DNA of 63,721 nucleotides from Tetrahymena elliotti 4EA (lineage: Eukaryota > Ciliophora > Oligohymenophorea > Hymenostomatida > Tetrahymenidae), in contig JH720401.1 of the NCBI GenBank assembly GCA_000231825.2, forward strand, positions 39,263 to 102,983, written 5' to 3'. Made by a program: the position numbers and the translations under genes. Under the pieces are notes generated by a model, which did not search any database, had not been told where the DNA came from, and saw nothing but the letters and a program-made list of their open reading frames with translations. Of the stretch, positions 27,701 through 41,400 are shown one piece after another (position 1 is the stretch's first letter; the number at the start of each line of letters is the position of its first letter).

Positions 27701-28548
27701 TATGAATTAAATTTTGATTGATTTGGCATTTCTTGCTTATTTACTACTTATTTTAAATCGATTTAGTAAAAAATTAGCTCCTGATTTTAAGTTTTTTCAT
27801 TTTAAATAATTGCAACAATATAATTATCCTATGTAAAAATTGATTAAGGATTTTAAATTTCATTCACTAATATTTATTGAAATTATTTTTTAACTTCTAC
27901 TAATACCAAGCTTTTTTAAGAATTTTGTGTTATTATAATATAGTCATTGCTGCTATCAATTAAATAGGTGTCTACATCTTTCAAAATTAAAGTATCGTTT
28001 TAGGATGACATGTCATTAAAAAGCAACTAACAAAAAAAAAGTTGTTAGAAAGAAAGAATTAAATGTATCAAAATTACTTCTCCATCTTATTTCTGATAAA
28101 TATAATAAGAAATATCAGTAGATATCAGTGCTGTGTTTATGCTATCTAAGCTTATCTGAGCAATTTACTCAAAAGAATAAGTAGAGGTATTAAGCAAATA
28201 TACAAATCCTTTCACATCAAGATAGTAGATTTAACTACTTTTCTAGTTTTGAAAATATTATACTGATTGAATGGATAATTATCTATAGGATATCATATTT
28301 AGATTTTATGGGTTATAAAATGAAACTCCATTTATGCCAAATACTATTATATAGCTCTACAACTATTATTTAAAATCCATGTATGATATGTAATACATTT
28401 ACCTCAACTCTAAATTCAAATAAAAAGTTGAGCAACTTTTACCTACTTCGCCAATCGATTATATTAAAGGACAGTCGATTACATAGCTTGATATCAACTT
28501 GAGACTTAAAAATAAGGTTATGAAGATTTTTATTATTTAAGCTATCAT
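18777..28548 (-). CDS. Giant multi-pass transmembrane protein of a ciliate-expanded family
   Basis: About 9.8 kb, roughly 3,000 residues, several short introns; function unknown. The ATG at 28548 starts a signal peptide (MIAQIIKIFITLFLSLKLISS). The N-terminal third (to about 24,400) has many short beta-strand repeats resembling a YVTN/WD-type propeller. The middle (about 24,240-22,200) is N/I/L/S-rich with parallel beta-helix-like rungs. At about 21,300-20,900 comes a cysteine-rich region (CNSCPIYQCSICELGTYS; NCNGDQSTNYCQTGYLGPLC; GFWRLNNS), a hallmark of these proteins. The C-terminal part has many membrane helices (about 20,850-19,500), with the family landmarks MGKTATVGEV, LDCFLIEISNQVP, LPMLVLWVLFLPMIIFL and YFGYKRKYFFWEFIKII. 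The polar tail continues past 19,500 to TGA at 18777. I merged the tail because the frame runs through into it; exact splice sites are uncertain. Confidence 0.8.
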
Positions 28549-30246
28549 AATTCAAAAACTTATTTCTACTTAGATTTATTTTTTAATAATTTTCTTTTAC
28601 TTATTCTTATTTTTTTTTTATTTAAAAATGCAAGCAATTGTAAATTAAATAGTTAATTGAATAAATAACTATCTAATAGAATCAAAGCATTCTAAATTAT
28701 ATTTATATTTAGTAAGTTAATAGAATTCAAATTACATAAATATTATGTTGTAAATGGAAATAAAAGTCAAAATCAAACTAAAGACTTTAGTACTCATATT
28801 TTAAATATAGGAATATAAATTTTTATTTTCCTAATAATAAGTATCAGTCATAAAATAACCATTTAAGATAGTTAAAAAATTAATAAATGATTTTAGATAA
28901 ATTTAGTACAACTAATCTTAAAAATACTTACTTATTTCTTTGAAAATCTATTTGATTTGTTTACTCAAATTTATTTTTGTAAGTTAAATAATTTTTCAAT
29001 TTATTTATTATCTAATATTTTCATACAACTAATAAGAAATAATATTTATTTTCAATAATAATATACATTTATTATTTTATTTATCATTTAAAAATGAATA
29101 TTTTTTAATATATAAGACTTAGATTTGAGTTATAAAATTATTAAGAACTCCCTTTTACCCCTCTAAGTTATATTAAAAATAAAATATAAAATTTAACTAA
29201 AGACAGAAATTTAAATTTTGTGAGTTTATGTATGACAATTACTCACAACAAAAAAAAAAATTAATTTTAACTAACAGATATAAAATTGAAATATAAATAA
29301 ATAATTTGTCACAATTAATTTTAAAATAAAAATATCTTTCATACTCTTTGAACTTTTAAAATTTTTGTTTTGATTAAATCATAGGATAAATATTGAATTT
29401 TTTATAAATTATTTGAATAAGAAAAATTTTTTTTAAAAAAAGGAGAAAATAGCTTTTAATAATCAACTATTTAAAATTTGATTGATAAAATAGACAAAAA
29501 CATCTTCAAATTATAAAAAATTATCCTAATCCTAGTAACTCAAATAGTTAATTTAATTCTGAAAATCTAGATGAATTAAACTAAGCAGTTTCCTGAAAAT
29601 AGTAAAATATTTTGTAGATAATAAGTTCATTAAAAAGTGAACAAATTTTAGTTAATTGAGCTAAAAAAATTTAAAAATAAAACAAAATTAAAGATAGACT
29701 TAGTAATGATGAAAATTTAAAAAAAAAACATAATTATCTACTAATAAGTGTTTAATTTAAATTAAAAAAGGTTTTATTACTTTTTTTAAGCAAAAAATAC
29801 AACTGAAAATAATAATTGGTTATTTAAATTGAAAACAAATAAATAAAATAATTTCTTTATTAAAAAAATGAAGTTAAGCTAAGTAGTTTTTAGCAAAATA
29901 TTTAATAATATATAAAAATAATGAACTTAAACTTTATTAGGAACTGAAATGTCTATTATTGTAAATTAAATTTTCTATAAAATTCTTTTTTGTTTCACAA
30001 TCATACAATAATAATGTTCTTAAGAATTTAAATTTAATCAAAATAAATGAAAAAATCAATAGAATAATATTATTAATTGGAATTTTTAGGAATTAAAAAA
30101 AAAAGGAGACAAACACACCGTTGCTTAAAATAATAAATTCTGACTCTTGTTATATTTAAAGAAGTACTTGGTTGTATTTCAATAGTAGAGCAATTAAAAC
30201 AAAATATATTTATTCTAATTAATATCTTTTTAAAAATTACATACAG
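28549..30246. other. Intergenic, divergent promoter region
   Basis: 1.7 kb of AT-rich DNA with frequent A and T runs between the giant membrane-protein gene and the arrestin-like gene. No conserved frame or RNA gene seen. Confidence 0.65.
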
Positions 30247-31464
30247 ATGGGATAGTCAGAAAGTTAAACTAAGCTCAATTAGTAATCTATAGGATAAATT
30301 AACATTTAAATCAATAAAACATCATTTTAAAGTGGTGAACAAGTAAATGGACTTGTTTTTATTGATTTAAATGAACAATTAAAGGCGAGTTGTCTTCTTA
30401 TTTTATTAGAAGGAACAGAAGAAACTTCATTCATGACATCTAAAACAGAAAATGAATAATATCAACATTCAAATAATTAAGTTTAAAGGAGAGGAATAAA
30501 TAAGTTTCATGAACTGAAAACTGTGGCTTATAAATTTTCTTCAAGATAAGAGGAGGGTAAAAATATAATAGGTTCTTGGAAGTTACCTTTTTAATTGGTT
30601 ATTGCAGATCATTTACCGTCAAGTTTTAGTTATTTTGAATCACAAAATTTGTAGTGCTAGATAAAATATATTTTAAAAGCCTGCATACTAGATTAAAATT
30701 CTTAGACTAAGCTTTTAGCTACACAAGAAATATAAATTATTTATAGAATTAACTAAGCTTAAAATAGAATAAATCAAGTTCAACAAATTTCAAATCCTCT
30801 AATATGTTTTTGTTGTCTTTCTGGTTCTATAGAAATGTCAGCCTAAACTGATAAAAAAGTTTATGAGCATTTAGAAGAAATAAAAATCCTTTTAAATTGT
30901 GATGCATCAAAAAGCTTCATGAAAGTTCATAATTTCATCATAAATATGAAAGCTAAATTGTCTATGCGATCAAACGAAAATTAACATTTTGAAAAATATT
31001 TTGATCTTTACTCTTAGACCGTTGATACAGAAAATTTTAAAATAAACAATAAACTTATAAAATTAAGGATTCCTTAATCTTTAAAGATAGGTTCTATTGG
31101 ATACTTAGTTTAATATTAAAACTTTATAACAATTACACCTAGTATCTCATCCATTTTATCAGTAAAATCAAACATACCTTTAGAAATCCCTTTTATTGTT
31201 TTTCCTGCAACTTAAAGAAGCTACATAAATGCAAGCAATAACTAATCTAACTTATAAATTATATCAATTTAAATGTCAAACGCATCTAAAGATAACTTCA
31301 TTAAACTAGATTTAAAGTAGCAATAACATTAACAAATGCCTATACCATAAATGATTAATCCTTAATAAGATTCTTAAATTGATAACAATCATTATACTCC
31401 TTACAATTTATAAAGTATAAAGTAGTTTAATAGTAACCAAGAAAAATATCATATTCTAGAATGA
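30247..31464 (+). CDS. Arrestin-domain (alpha-arrestin-like) protein
   Basis: Predicted cytosolic trafficking adaptor. Single exon of 1218 nt (405 residues) from ATG 30247 to TGA 31462-31464. The N-terminal half shows the arrestin_N pattern: INIQINKTSFQSGEQVNG, LKASCLLILLEGTEE, and IIGSWKLPFQLVIADHLPSSF, the characteristic hydrophobic edge before the interdomain loop. The C-terminal half (from about residue 180) has arrestin_C-like strands including CCLSGSIEMSAQTDKKVYEHLEEIKILLNCD, in which the tract before HLEE is the usual second-domain start. The tail is Q/N-rich and lacks an obvious PPxY ubiquitin-ligase motif, unlike many fungal and animal alpha-arrestins. The fold call rests on pattern, not on a catalytic motif. 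Confidence 0.78.
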
Positions 31465-31784
31465 AAATAATATGAATTTAAAACCATTTTAAAAAATAAA
31501 TATCTAAACTATTAAAATAATCTATTTACATAGTTAAGTATTACCAATAACACTTTTTTAATGTCATTTTTTATGAAATTAAACCAATTTTAAACACATA
31601 AAAATTAAAACTTTTAAACACCAAATTTAAAAATATTTTAAGATCTTATTTTTTACAAAGTAAAATAAATACTAATTTTAATGACATATTTATTTAATAG
31701 AATTAACTTAAAACAAAGCATTTTACAAATATCTATTTTATTTGCAAACAATTTAAATTATAATGTTTAAAACTATTACTTCTC
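31465..31784. other. Intergenic, convergent 3' ends
   Basis: 320 bp AT-rich spacer. Nothing recognisable. Confidence 0.6.
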
Positions 31785-32942
31785 TCAGTAAGTGAATCTC
31801 TTTTGAGCAAAGAATTTTTTGAGAGAGAGAATTTAGAAAACACCACTACCCAAAATAATAATTGTTTCAATAATAGTGAATAAGATAACTCTATCATTAA
31901 TCTTAATGTTAGCTTGGGCAAGTTCATCTTCGACCTTGCTGTTCATTTATTAATAGTCAACAAATTCTTTAGCTCTAATCTTGACAGTTTCAATCTTGGT
32001 TTGTAAGTTTTTGATGTGATGAGTTTTAGCAGCATCTTTAACATCCTAATTATTTTTATAAATAAGTTTAAATTGAAAGCTTTTATTTATCTACATAACA
32101 AATTTATTATATTTTTATTGTTTTTTATAAAATAATTGTTATAATCTAACTATTATTGAACATATTTTATCTTTTATTTTGTTTCATATTTTTTTTAAGC
32201 TATTATAATTCAGTAAATACTTGCTTCCAAAATAAATTTTAGATCAAATATATTTTTTTCAACATGTTTAATTTGCTACTTTAAATTGATATGTTAATTC
32301 TTGTAATTTAAATTACCTATTATTCTTATTCACCAACAACTAATCTCAAACCATATCTAATCTTTTGGTTCTTAGAAACCCAGTGGCTAGTAGTAGTCTT
32401 AAGACAGAATTTGTAATTTCCACCTAATTTTTTTTTATTTTTAAAAAAATTATTTCAAAAAATATTATTAATAAATAGGATTATTTTTTTATTTTATTTG
32501 GGATTTTAATAATTTTAATAATTACCCTTGTTAGTAGTAATAGCGAACTTGTCCTTACCGAAGAGGGTCAACTTTTAATATATTTATACTTTATCAGGAC
32601 CATAGACTGTAAGGGTAACACCATCAGTCTTTGTTCCTTCAGGGACACCGGGTAATTTATCTTTTAAGTGAGTGTAGCCCAAAATGTGCTATTTAAATAG
32701 ATAAAAATGTTTAGCTTTTATGTTGATATTCTTAACATTGTTTAAAGATTCATTTTTATTTGATCATAATTTCTGATAAATCAGCTATTATGAATATCAA
32801 TATTAGAAAAAGCTATTTCGATTACAGTTTAAGCTGGGATATCATCAGTAAGACACTTTTCAGTACCTTCAGTGATATAAAAGTGAAGGGCCTAAGTAGA
32901 GCCAACTATTGCAATTAATAATAATAATTAATAAATCTTCAT
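31785..32942 (-). CDS. p24/emp24 family (TMED) cargo receptor
   Basis: Type I membrane protein that cycles between ER and Golgi in COPI/COPII vesicles. Four exons (32942-32826, 32688-32526, 32423-32317, 32045-31785) sum to 648 nt, 215 residues, normal for the family. Signal peptide MKIYQLLLLIAIVGSTQA is followed by the GOLD domain, with the conserved cysteine pair in EKCLTDDIPA and YKFCLKTT. A luminal coiled coil follows (HIKNLQTKIETVKIRAKEFVDY), then the membrane helix VILFTIIETIIILGSGVFQIL. The short cytoplasmic tail SLKKFFAQKRFTY carries the di-phenylalanine ER-export motif with adjacent lysines. All features are in the expected order. Confidence 0.95.
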
Positions 32943-33388
32943 CCTATTTTTTAGAAACTTGATAATATCTTTTTCTTAAATGATTATTTATTTATTTATC
33001 AAAATATTATTGTTATTGATAGAAACAATTTTTAATTATTGGTATTAGATTTGGATATCTTTACAAAAACAAAGAAAAATTTTGTAAAGAAGGTTTTATA
33101 TCTTTACTATCAATTAATTAATTAGTTGATAAACAAAAAAGGGAATATAAAAGTATTGTATTTTTTTCAATTAAAACATACACTTCCACGTAAATCTTTG
33201 AATTTATTTTATATGATTGCATTAATAAATTTAATGCTAAACAGAAATACTGATGAAAGTAATTATAAATATAATTAACAATTGGTTTATTACTTTAAAA
33301 AAATAATTCTTTTGAATTATTTAATATTATTTACAATCTTTAATTCAATTTTTTTAAATTTAATTTAATAAACTAAAATAATTCTTTA
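32943..33388. other. Intergenic
   Basis: 446 bp AT-rich spacer between two minus-strand genes. No gene seen. Confidence 0.6.
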
Positions 33389-35741
33389 TCATAACTAATA
33401 ATTTTTATATTCAGGATTGTTCCTGTTCTTGAAACATAGTTCAATAGTTCCTTTGAAGCATGTTATGTGCTCGATTTTTGGTTGTTATATTACTTTTTAT
33501 TGATCCTCCAAATCACTATCTTGCTACTAATTATTTAAAAGCTTGTTTGATAGGAACTCATCTTCTGTGCTACACTATTCATCTGAGCTTTATCCCTATA
33601 TAGTTATATCTCTTTTTTAAAATTGTTGAGATACTTTCTTTTAATAAGAGCCATTTAATCTTTCATGTGTTGTTTTTCCACATACCATATTTGAAATTTA
33701 CACCTTAATTAAAACTCTAAATTAAAAAAAATTAAAAAAATGTGTTGGTAAGAATTATTTTTATATTTTTACGAAAGCATTAAGCATGTAAAGATTCCAA
33801 TTACAATACTAAATATTGAAGATAATTTATGAAGAATGAGCTGTGTATTTTTGTTATCTAATTAAATTCCATACTTTCCATAATTGCTTTCCATCATATC
33901 TTTTAATATTAAATTTTCATTTTATTTTTTTAAAGATTCAATTTATTATGAAATTTAATAAAATAATTTACAAATTGATGAAGCAATAATCGTGAAAAGC
34001 GAGTAGAAGAATGTAGAAAATATGAAAATAGAAAACCAAAAATAGTTATTAGCTCCAACACAATTATTTATCCAAGGACAATGATGATCATAAACTGTGA
34101 CACAACGTTAGCAATATTCACAATGCTTTGAACGAGCTGGTCTTAACAAAATACATTCAAAACAAATTTCATGATCATCATTTCTTAACTGCAAGCATTT
34201 TAATTAGTATTCCAAGTCTTACTTTCTATCTGTAGTCATAATGTATCCTGGGTTAACTAACCAACTAAATAATAATGAAGTGAAACTAATAATAAATAGT
34301 ATACTAAGTAAGAATACCCAAAAACTATTTGTAAAATCTAATAAAAAATAATTTTATTACATTAAAATTTAAATAAACTATTTACATGGTAAGTTAAATA
34401 AAAAGGTTGATATAGTCACTATCAAAAAAAGTAAAAAATTTAATATTAAAGGTAACAATTTGCATTTCACTGGTTTTTATGCTGATTTTATGTTCATTAA
34501 CTCTACCAAACCATTTTTCTTTTTCAAGAGTTTAACCATGTCTATATTATTTTTTTCCATAGCTGCCTATATAGCATTTTTGCCCTCTTTATTTTTTATT
34601 CTTGGGTCAGCACCTTTTTTCAAAAGCTTATTAGCTATGTAGGTATTGTCAGGTTAAATAGCTGCTAAATATAGGGGTGTAGCTCCTTAATTATCTTAGA
34701 GATTTATATCACTTCCTTTAGAAATCAAATACATTACACTCTCTGCAGACCTATTAAGGAAATATTTATATGAAAAAACTAAATGAAAAGGTATTTTATT
34801 CTTGGGTGATCATATTATGTCCTAAATTCAATTAGATAAATAGCTTTTTCTAATATCATATCTCAATTTTTATATAATAAAATAGATATTTGCATGATAT
34901 TTTTAAAATTTTGTTAATTAATTATTTTCTTTTTTATTATAAAAAGAGTTTATCTTAATCATATTTTAGTTACTTTGAAAATGCTGCATAGTGTAAAGCA
35001 GTCCCTCCATGTTAATTTTTTAAATCAATATCAATTCCCTTTTACAGAAAATAGTGCTATTAAAAAATAATCTTATTATCTATTTAATATTAATAAAAAT
35101 TGTGATTATTACTAATAAGTGAGGGTGATTTCCTTATGATGCTAAATGTAATACTGATAAACCTATTATCAAAAGTTAAAGGTATTGCTTAGATTAATAT
35201 AAAAGAAATAAAATTTACCTTTTCTTGCTCGAGCTGTTATATCTATATTATAATTCATCATTTTTTCTACCATTTACTAATGAATATTTACATTATAAAA
35301 TTATTTTTTAATATGTTTAGTACTCAATTTATTATTTAATTACTAAATTCCCTTTATAAACTGCCAAATGAAAAGGTGAATAATCTTCTTCATTTTTACT
35401 TAACAAAAACTAAGTGATCAAATCATCAGGAACCTTATTATTTTTGACTAATTGATCTAAATATTGCATAATTACTTCAAAAGTTTAATAATTATCATGT
35501 AAGCAAGTATGATGTAGTGCTTTTTTATTATTTTTTATTTAATAAATAAGAAATATATCTTTTTCCTAATACAATTTTTACCATTATTACTCTTTTTGTC
35601 ACAAACATCGAAGATGGGAAGATTAGAATTTTCCCTTAAGATATCAACCACCTCTTCAAATCTCTGTTTTTATGTATACTAAATTAATTTTGCTACAAGC
35701 TATAATTATAGGCTTTCTCTAGATGTTTAAGATTCGTCCAT
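33389..35741 (-). CDS. Ankyrin-repeat DHHC palmitoyltransferase (Akr1/ZDHHC13/17-like)
   Basis: S-acyltransferase that palmitoylates cysteines on membrane proteins, probably at Golgi or vesicle membranes. Multi-exon; first exon 35741-35582. The N-terminal half has at least five ankyrin repeats ([80 protein letters not shown]). Membrane helices follow, then the cysteine-rich domain [19 protein letters not shown]. The catalytic motif DHHCPW is at about 34075-34090, followed by [13 protein letters not shown]. After further helices the family TTxE-type motif appears as TTHERLNG. The acidic, Q-rich cytoplasmic tail ends [14 protein letters not shown] at TGA 33389. The catalytic cysteine and zinc ligands look intact. 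Middle exon boundaries are approximate. Confidence 0.92.
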
Positions 35742-36423
35742 TTTTGTATTTTAAAGCTAAAAAAACTATTAAGAAATTATATTGTTTATTGGTTATTGTT
35801 TAACTTTGTTGATAAATATTAACCTTTTAATCAATTTTTTACTAAAAAAAATGCGGATCAGGACTATAAAAAGATAATTTTAATCTTAATCATCTTAATA
35901 ATACTTTAATTAAGATCAATAATCAAAATCACAAAATTTCAAACCTAAATTCTAAAATGAAAGATTTTAAAATATTTAAGAAGTTTGTTTGATATTTATA
36001 TTTTATTACATAAAAATAAATAATTAAATACAGTGTAAATAATTGTAATAAAAAGCATAAATGTAAAATTGCTTTAAAATAAACCTTTTCTAAATTTTAC
36101 TGTTCATTTGTTTATTGCAAAAATCAACTAAATTTGTTAAATTTCAAAATAAAAGAATTATCATTTTTTCCTTCTTAAATCTTTTGATCTGATTTAAATT
36201 CTAAAAATAGTTTGTTTTAAACATTTATGTTTTATTTATTTTAACAAATAAAAACAAATTGAGAGATAAAACTATTTTTCAAAATAATTTCTTTAAATTC
36301 TATTGCAAGAAATATAGAGTTATCATTAAGAATTTTGATTATTTTGGGAAAAGCAAAATATTTTCAATGTTAATTTTAAGAATTATGATTAAAAAATACA
36401 AAGTATAAATCTATAAATAATGT
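35742..36423. other. Intergenic
   Basis: 682 bp AT-rich spacer; nothing recognisable. Confidence 0.6.
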
Positions 36424-37038
36424 TCAAAGGAATTCAGTAACAACTTCTACTTAGTTATCATTATCAGTTGTTAAAATTTCCTTCTTTTCTTTTTATAAAT
36501 CTAATCCAAACTATATTTTTTCCAAATTTTTATCATTTTCTTCAATAATTTTTCTATATCTTTCAATTTATTCAGCTTTAACCTTTTTATATTTATTAAA
36601 AAAAAGAATAAAATACCATTTTAGATAAACATTTGAAGCTTTTAAATCATTAATTATTTGTAAAACTAATACCTTTTTAACCTCTTATTTGTGTTCTTTG
36701 AAAATTCTTTTTTATTTTTCTTTTTTCTTTTCAAGATATTCTTCTTTTCTTTTCTTTTTTGCTCCATAGAATCCAGCCATATATTATCTTCAAGTAAAAA
36801 ATATATTAGAATTATTGATAGATAATTAATAAATTATATATTACCTTCTTTCTTCTTCATCAAATACAATTGCAATTTTTTTTTTGGGATTTATTTTCTT
36901 TTTGTCTCTTTAGGTCAAAGGAATTTAAGCCTTCTTTTATGGTTCATTCTTTGCTACTCCCTTTTTCTATTTATTGAAATTAAATTTCTTCTTAGTTTTC
37001 TTTTAATCTTTGCTGTTCTTTTGTTAGTATTTCCCCAT
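36424..37038 (-). CDS. NOL12/RRP17 (Nop25)-like ribosomal RNA processing protein
   Basis: Likely nucleolar 5'-3' exonuclease or assembly factor for pre-rRNA. Three exons (37038-36845, 36787-36673, 36582-36424) total 468 nt, 155 residues. After a basic N-terminus (MGKYQQKNSKDQKKTKKKF) comes the family hallmark, IAIVFDEEERR then QYMAGFYGAKKKRKEEYLEK across the first splice junction; compare the human form LSFDEEKRREYLTGFHKRK. A long charged helix of K/E/R follows (QKRIFKEHKQEVKKVKAEQIERYRK). The three exons join in phase. The C-terminus (EVVTEFL) is acidic. Assignment rests on the FDEE-RR-Y-GF signature and highly basic composition. Confidence 0.82.
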
Positions 37039-38439
37039 TTTATGATTTATTCTGGACTTATTTTAATTATTTGACAATACTTAGAAATTAATTAATTCAA
37101 TAATTTTGATAGTTTTTAGAAAAGATAAAATAAGAAATGATTAAATACATATAAGGATATTTATATTTATTTTTTGCTCAATTTGATTTGTCTAAAATAG
37201 AATTACAAAATATAATAATTTTTTCATTAATTTTTTTTTATTCCTCTCATACCTAAGTTCAAAATACTCCCTTTATAAAAACAAAATTAATTAATGATTA
37301 AGTAAATTATAGAATGTAATCAATATTTATATATATAAAGAGATTTTAGTTAACATTTACACCAACAAAGATACATCCAAATTTTATTTGATATTACCTT
37401 GTTACAAATATTTTTTGTAATTATTTATTTATTTCTTTAAATGAATGTTTATTCTTTTAAAAATTTTAAAAAGGTTTCAAAAGCAAAGAAAATATTGATG
37501 TATCAACTAAAATAGAATGCAAAAAATTTCAAAAATAAAATTGTTATTTCTATTGTTCAATAAAAAAAAATGTATTTGTTTAATTTTTCAATTTAAAATA
37601 GAATAAAAAATTAATTTTAAACAAAATTATAATAAAATAAATATTTTTAAAACAAATTAATGAAAATTATTTGTCATCCATCATTGATTCAAAAAATAAT
37701 AGATAATAATTTTATCTATTAAATTTAGAATTTTTTTTGATAATTTTAATGGCTTTTAGCACAATCCATAATAATTATTAGGCAATTAGGTTTTTAATAG
37801 ACCATTAAGTTATAGTGAATAAAAAATACTTAATTTAATAAAGTGCAAGTTAGGACTCAACTCAAAATGTTAATAGAGAACCTTTTTATTAAATTTAAAT
37901 AATATAAACTCATCGTTAATTTTTGAAGAGAAAAGTAGCAATTATTAAAATGTAAAATTTGATAATATGCTTGTTAGTCTTTTTTGCCTAATTGGCATTT
38001 GATTTATTTTGAAAAATAAAATTCAAAATATGAAATGATTAATATTTTAAATGGGTTGATGGATTTTTGATATAAAACCAAACAAAGAAAATTAAACGAA
38101 TTATGTATAAATGAGCTAGATAATCATAGATTTTTGAGTGTTTTTATAGTTTAATTATGATTCCTCACTTTTGGATATAAGAAACAGTAATTTAAGTGAG
38201 AAAGAAAAAAACAAAACAAACCAGGATTTCTGTATTTAATTTAAGAAAAAATTTGCTTATAAAAGTAATAATCTAAAAAGTTAAAAAAAATAGAAGCACA
38301 AATCATAAAACATAAGGAAAAGGAAGAAACAATTAACAACTAATAGATAGAATAGTCAAACAAGAGACACTCGTCAAAAATAAATAGCAAAGTCTAAAAG
38401 ACAAAACCTTAGTGAAATAGTTAAGTAAAATATTATCAG
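37039..38439. other. Intergenic, divergent promoter region
   Basis: 1.4 kb of AT-rich DNA between the NOL12-like gene and the kelch-phosphatase gene. No gene or repeat seen. Confidence 0.65.
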
Positions 38440-41400
38440 ATGACAGAATTAATAACCTAGCTAATGAAATTACCTGGAGGTGGAGACATTCCAGCCCCAA
38501 GATTTGGACATACCTTAACGTTAATAAGTAAATCAAAAGCTGTATTGTTTGGAGGTGCTATAGGAGACTCTGGTAAGTTCATAATTACAAATGAAACATA
38601 TATCTTCGATTATGAGTTAAAGAAATGGAAAAAATTAGAATGTACTGGAGATATTCCTTCATAGAGAGCAGCCCATGCAAGCTGTTAAATCGATAACATG
38701 ACCATGGTCATTTATGGTGGAGCTGCATCTGGAGGTGGTGGATTGTCTAACGATGAACTTTATCTCCTTGATCTTAAGTAGTATGATTAAAATGATAAAT
38801 CAACTTAAACCGCACATTATATTAAAGTCCCTACCTCTGGCCCCACTCCTGGTAAGAGATATGGACACACTATGGTTTACTCAAAGCCTCATTTGATAGT
38901 CTTCGGTGGTAACACAGGAACTATACCAGTAATATTTATTTTTATTTTTTGAACATATGATCACTAAATTTGAGGAAACATGGATTTATTTTACCCGTTT
39001 AAATTAATTCAACTCAAATTTTTGTCAAAAATGAAGAATTCAAAAAAAAAATATTTAAATGAAAGTTTCCATTAAAAAGGAAAATATATTAACGAAGTGT
39101 TTGTGAAAAAGAAAAAGATAATATAATTAGGCGTTTATTAACTGAAAATTTAAAATTAAAATATCAGGTAAATGATGTTTGGGTGCTAAATTTAGAAAAA
39201 GGACCTTACCAATGGTAAAAATAGTGTATTAATGCAGCAGAAGCACCAGCAGTTAGAGTTTATCACTCTGCCGCTCTTTGCTAAACAGGATCTGCCAATG
39301 GAATGATGGTCGTGTTTGGTGGTAGAACATAAGATTAGAGTCCCTTAAACGATACTTGGGGTCTAAGAAGACATCGTAACGGATTATGGGATTGGGTTCT
39401 CGCTCCTTACAAGTAAAATACTGCTATATTACCCATTTGTCGTTATCAGGTAAATGAAATATTTGATTTGTTAAAATAATCTTTTCAAAGTCTTAACAGA
39501 CTTTTTAAATTCAAAAGTTTATTTAAGGTTGATGTTTTAAATATAATTTAGCTAAATTTTAAAATAGATATTAATGAAACTCGAAATATTTTTATTTTAT
39601 CTCAACAAAATTTTTAATTAGTTGATTTTTTTCATCAAAAATTAAACATTTTTCATTTTTTTAGCTATTTAACAGAATTTTTACTTTCTACAAAAGTATT
39701 ATTCAAATGAATGAATTTATTTATGAAATATTTAAATAAAACTCCATGATAAATAATAATTGAACATTAATCTTATAAAATTCTACTATGAATAAAAAAG
39801 TATTATTGAAAACTTATTAAAATATTTATACTTTTATATAATAGCATAGAATTGAATTTATAGGACCTTTAATGCTTGTTATAGGTGGTAGAACAAGTGG
39901 TGGAGAAGAATAAGGAAAATGTGTTGAAGTCTATGACACTGAAAGCAGTGATTGGTATAGAGTAAACAGCTTTAATAGATATAGACACTCTACAATTGTC
40001 ATCGATTCTACTATGTACATTCATGGTGGCTTTGAACCAGAGTTCCCAAATAAGCCTTTAGATTCCATGATAACCATAGATCTTAATTAAATTTCTTACT
40101 TATTCCCTAAATTAGGAAAGCACCTTGGAGTAAAAGATTTTTCTAATATTTTAGGAGAAAGAAATTAAATTGATAAGCCAGCATCATCTCCTTCAAATCA
40201 ATTACAGTAAATGTAAGGTCAATAGTAAAACAGTAATATGTTCAATTAATAAACATTTTCTAAAAAATAAATGTAAAACCAAACTAATCTTTTATAGCCC
40301 TAAAATCAGAATACAAACAATACTAAAGCATACTAATAAACTCTTAGCAATTAAATGCTAGATATAAGCATTGGAGGTATTCAAAAGGTCTAGTTAAAGT
40401 AGCTTAATAATGCTTAGAGATCATATACTCCTATTAAATAATAAAAAAATAACAAAGAAATTCGTTTAAGCAATTAAGTTGTTATTGCTAGAACCTAAGA
40501 TACTGAAAATATGAATTAATATTACAATATGAACAATTATTAATAATAAAATTTCACTGGAGGAATTAAGAGAGTCAACATTCTTGATTTACAAGAAGAA
40601 TCTAAAAAGCTTATCCCTCAAAATCAAAATGATCACTCTATGATGCTTGTTTCACCAGTTGATTAAAATGCAGCAAGTCTTGCTGAAATGTTCATTAATT
40701 CTCTTATGAAAAAACCTGAAGACTGGAAACACACAGAACTTCGTTTACCTTTTAAAAAGGAATTCATTCTCCGATTATGTGATGAAGTATAATCTATTGT
40801 TTTAGACCAACCTTCATTGCTTCGTCTTCGTATTCCATTAAAAATCTTTGGTAACATTCATGGCCGTTTTGGTGATTTGTTAAGATTTTTTGGTAACTTT
40901 GGTTTCCCAGTTGATGAAGAAGGAGGTGACATAGAAAAGTTTGATTATCTCTTTTTAGGAAATTATGTTGATCGTGGTTTCAATTCATTAGAAACAGTTA
41001 TTCTCCTATTTGCCTTAAAGCTAAAATATCCTGATTAAATCCACTTGATTAGAGGTGCTCATGAAGAAAGAAGAATAAATCGTCTATTTGGTTTTGGAGA
41101 AGAATGTGCTGTACGTTTAAACGAAGACATCAATGATCCAGCATCAGCCTATCAAAGAATTAATAGAGTCTTTGATTCTCTTCCATTAGGAGCTCTTATT
41201 GAAGAAAAAATATTTGCAGTCCATGGAGGCTTAGGTCCTAATGTTACCCATGTGAACGAAATTGTTGACATAAAGAGACCTGTTTCACCATTTAATAATC
41301 CTGTAGTCTATGATTTACTTTATTCTGATTACGTAGAAAATGATCCTTTACCTATTTCTGAAAATAAATCAAAAGACTATTTTTCAATCGGCCAAACTTT

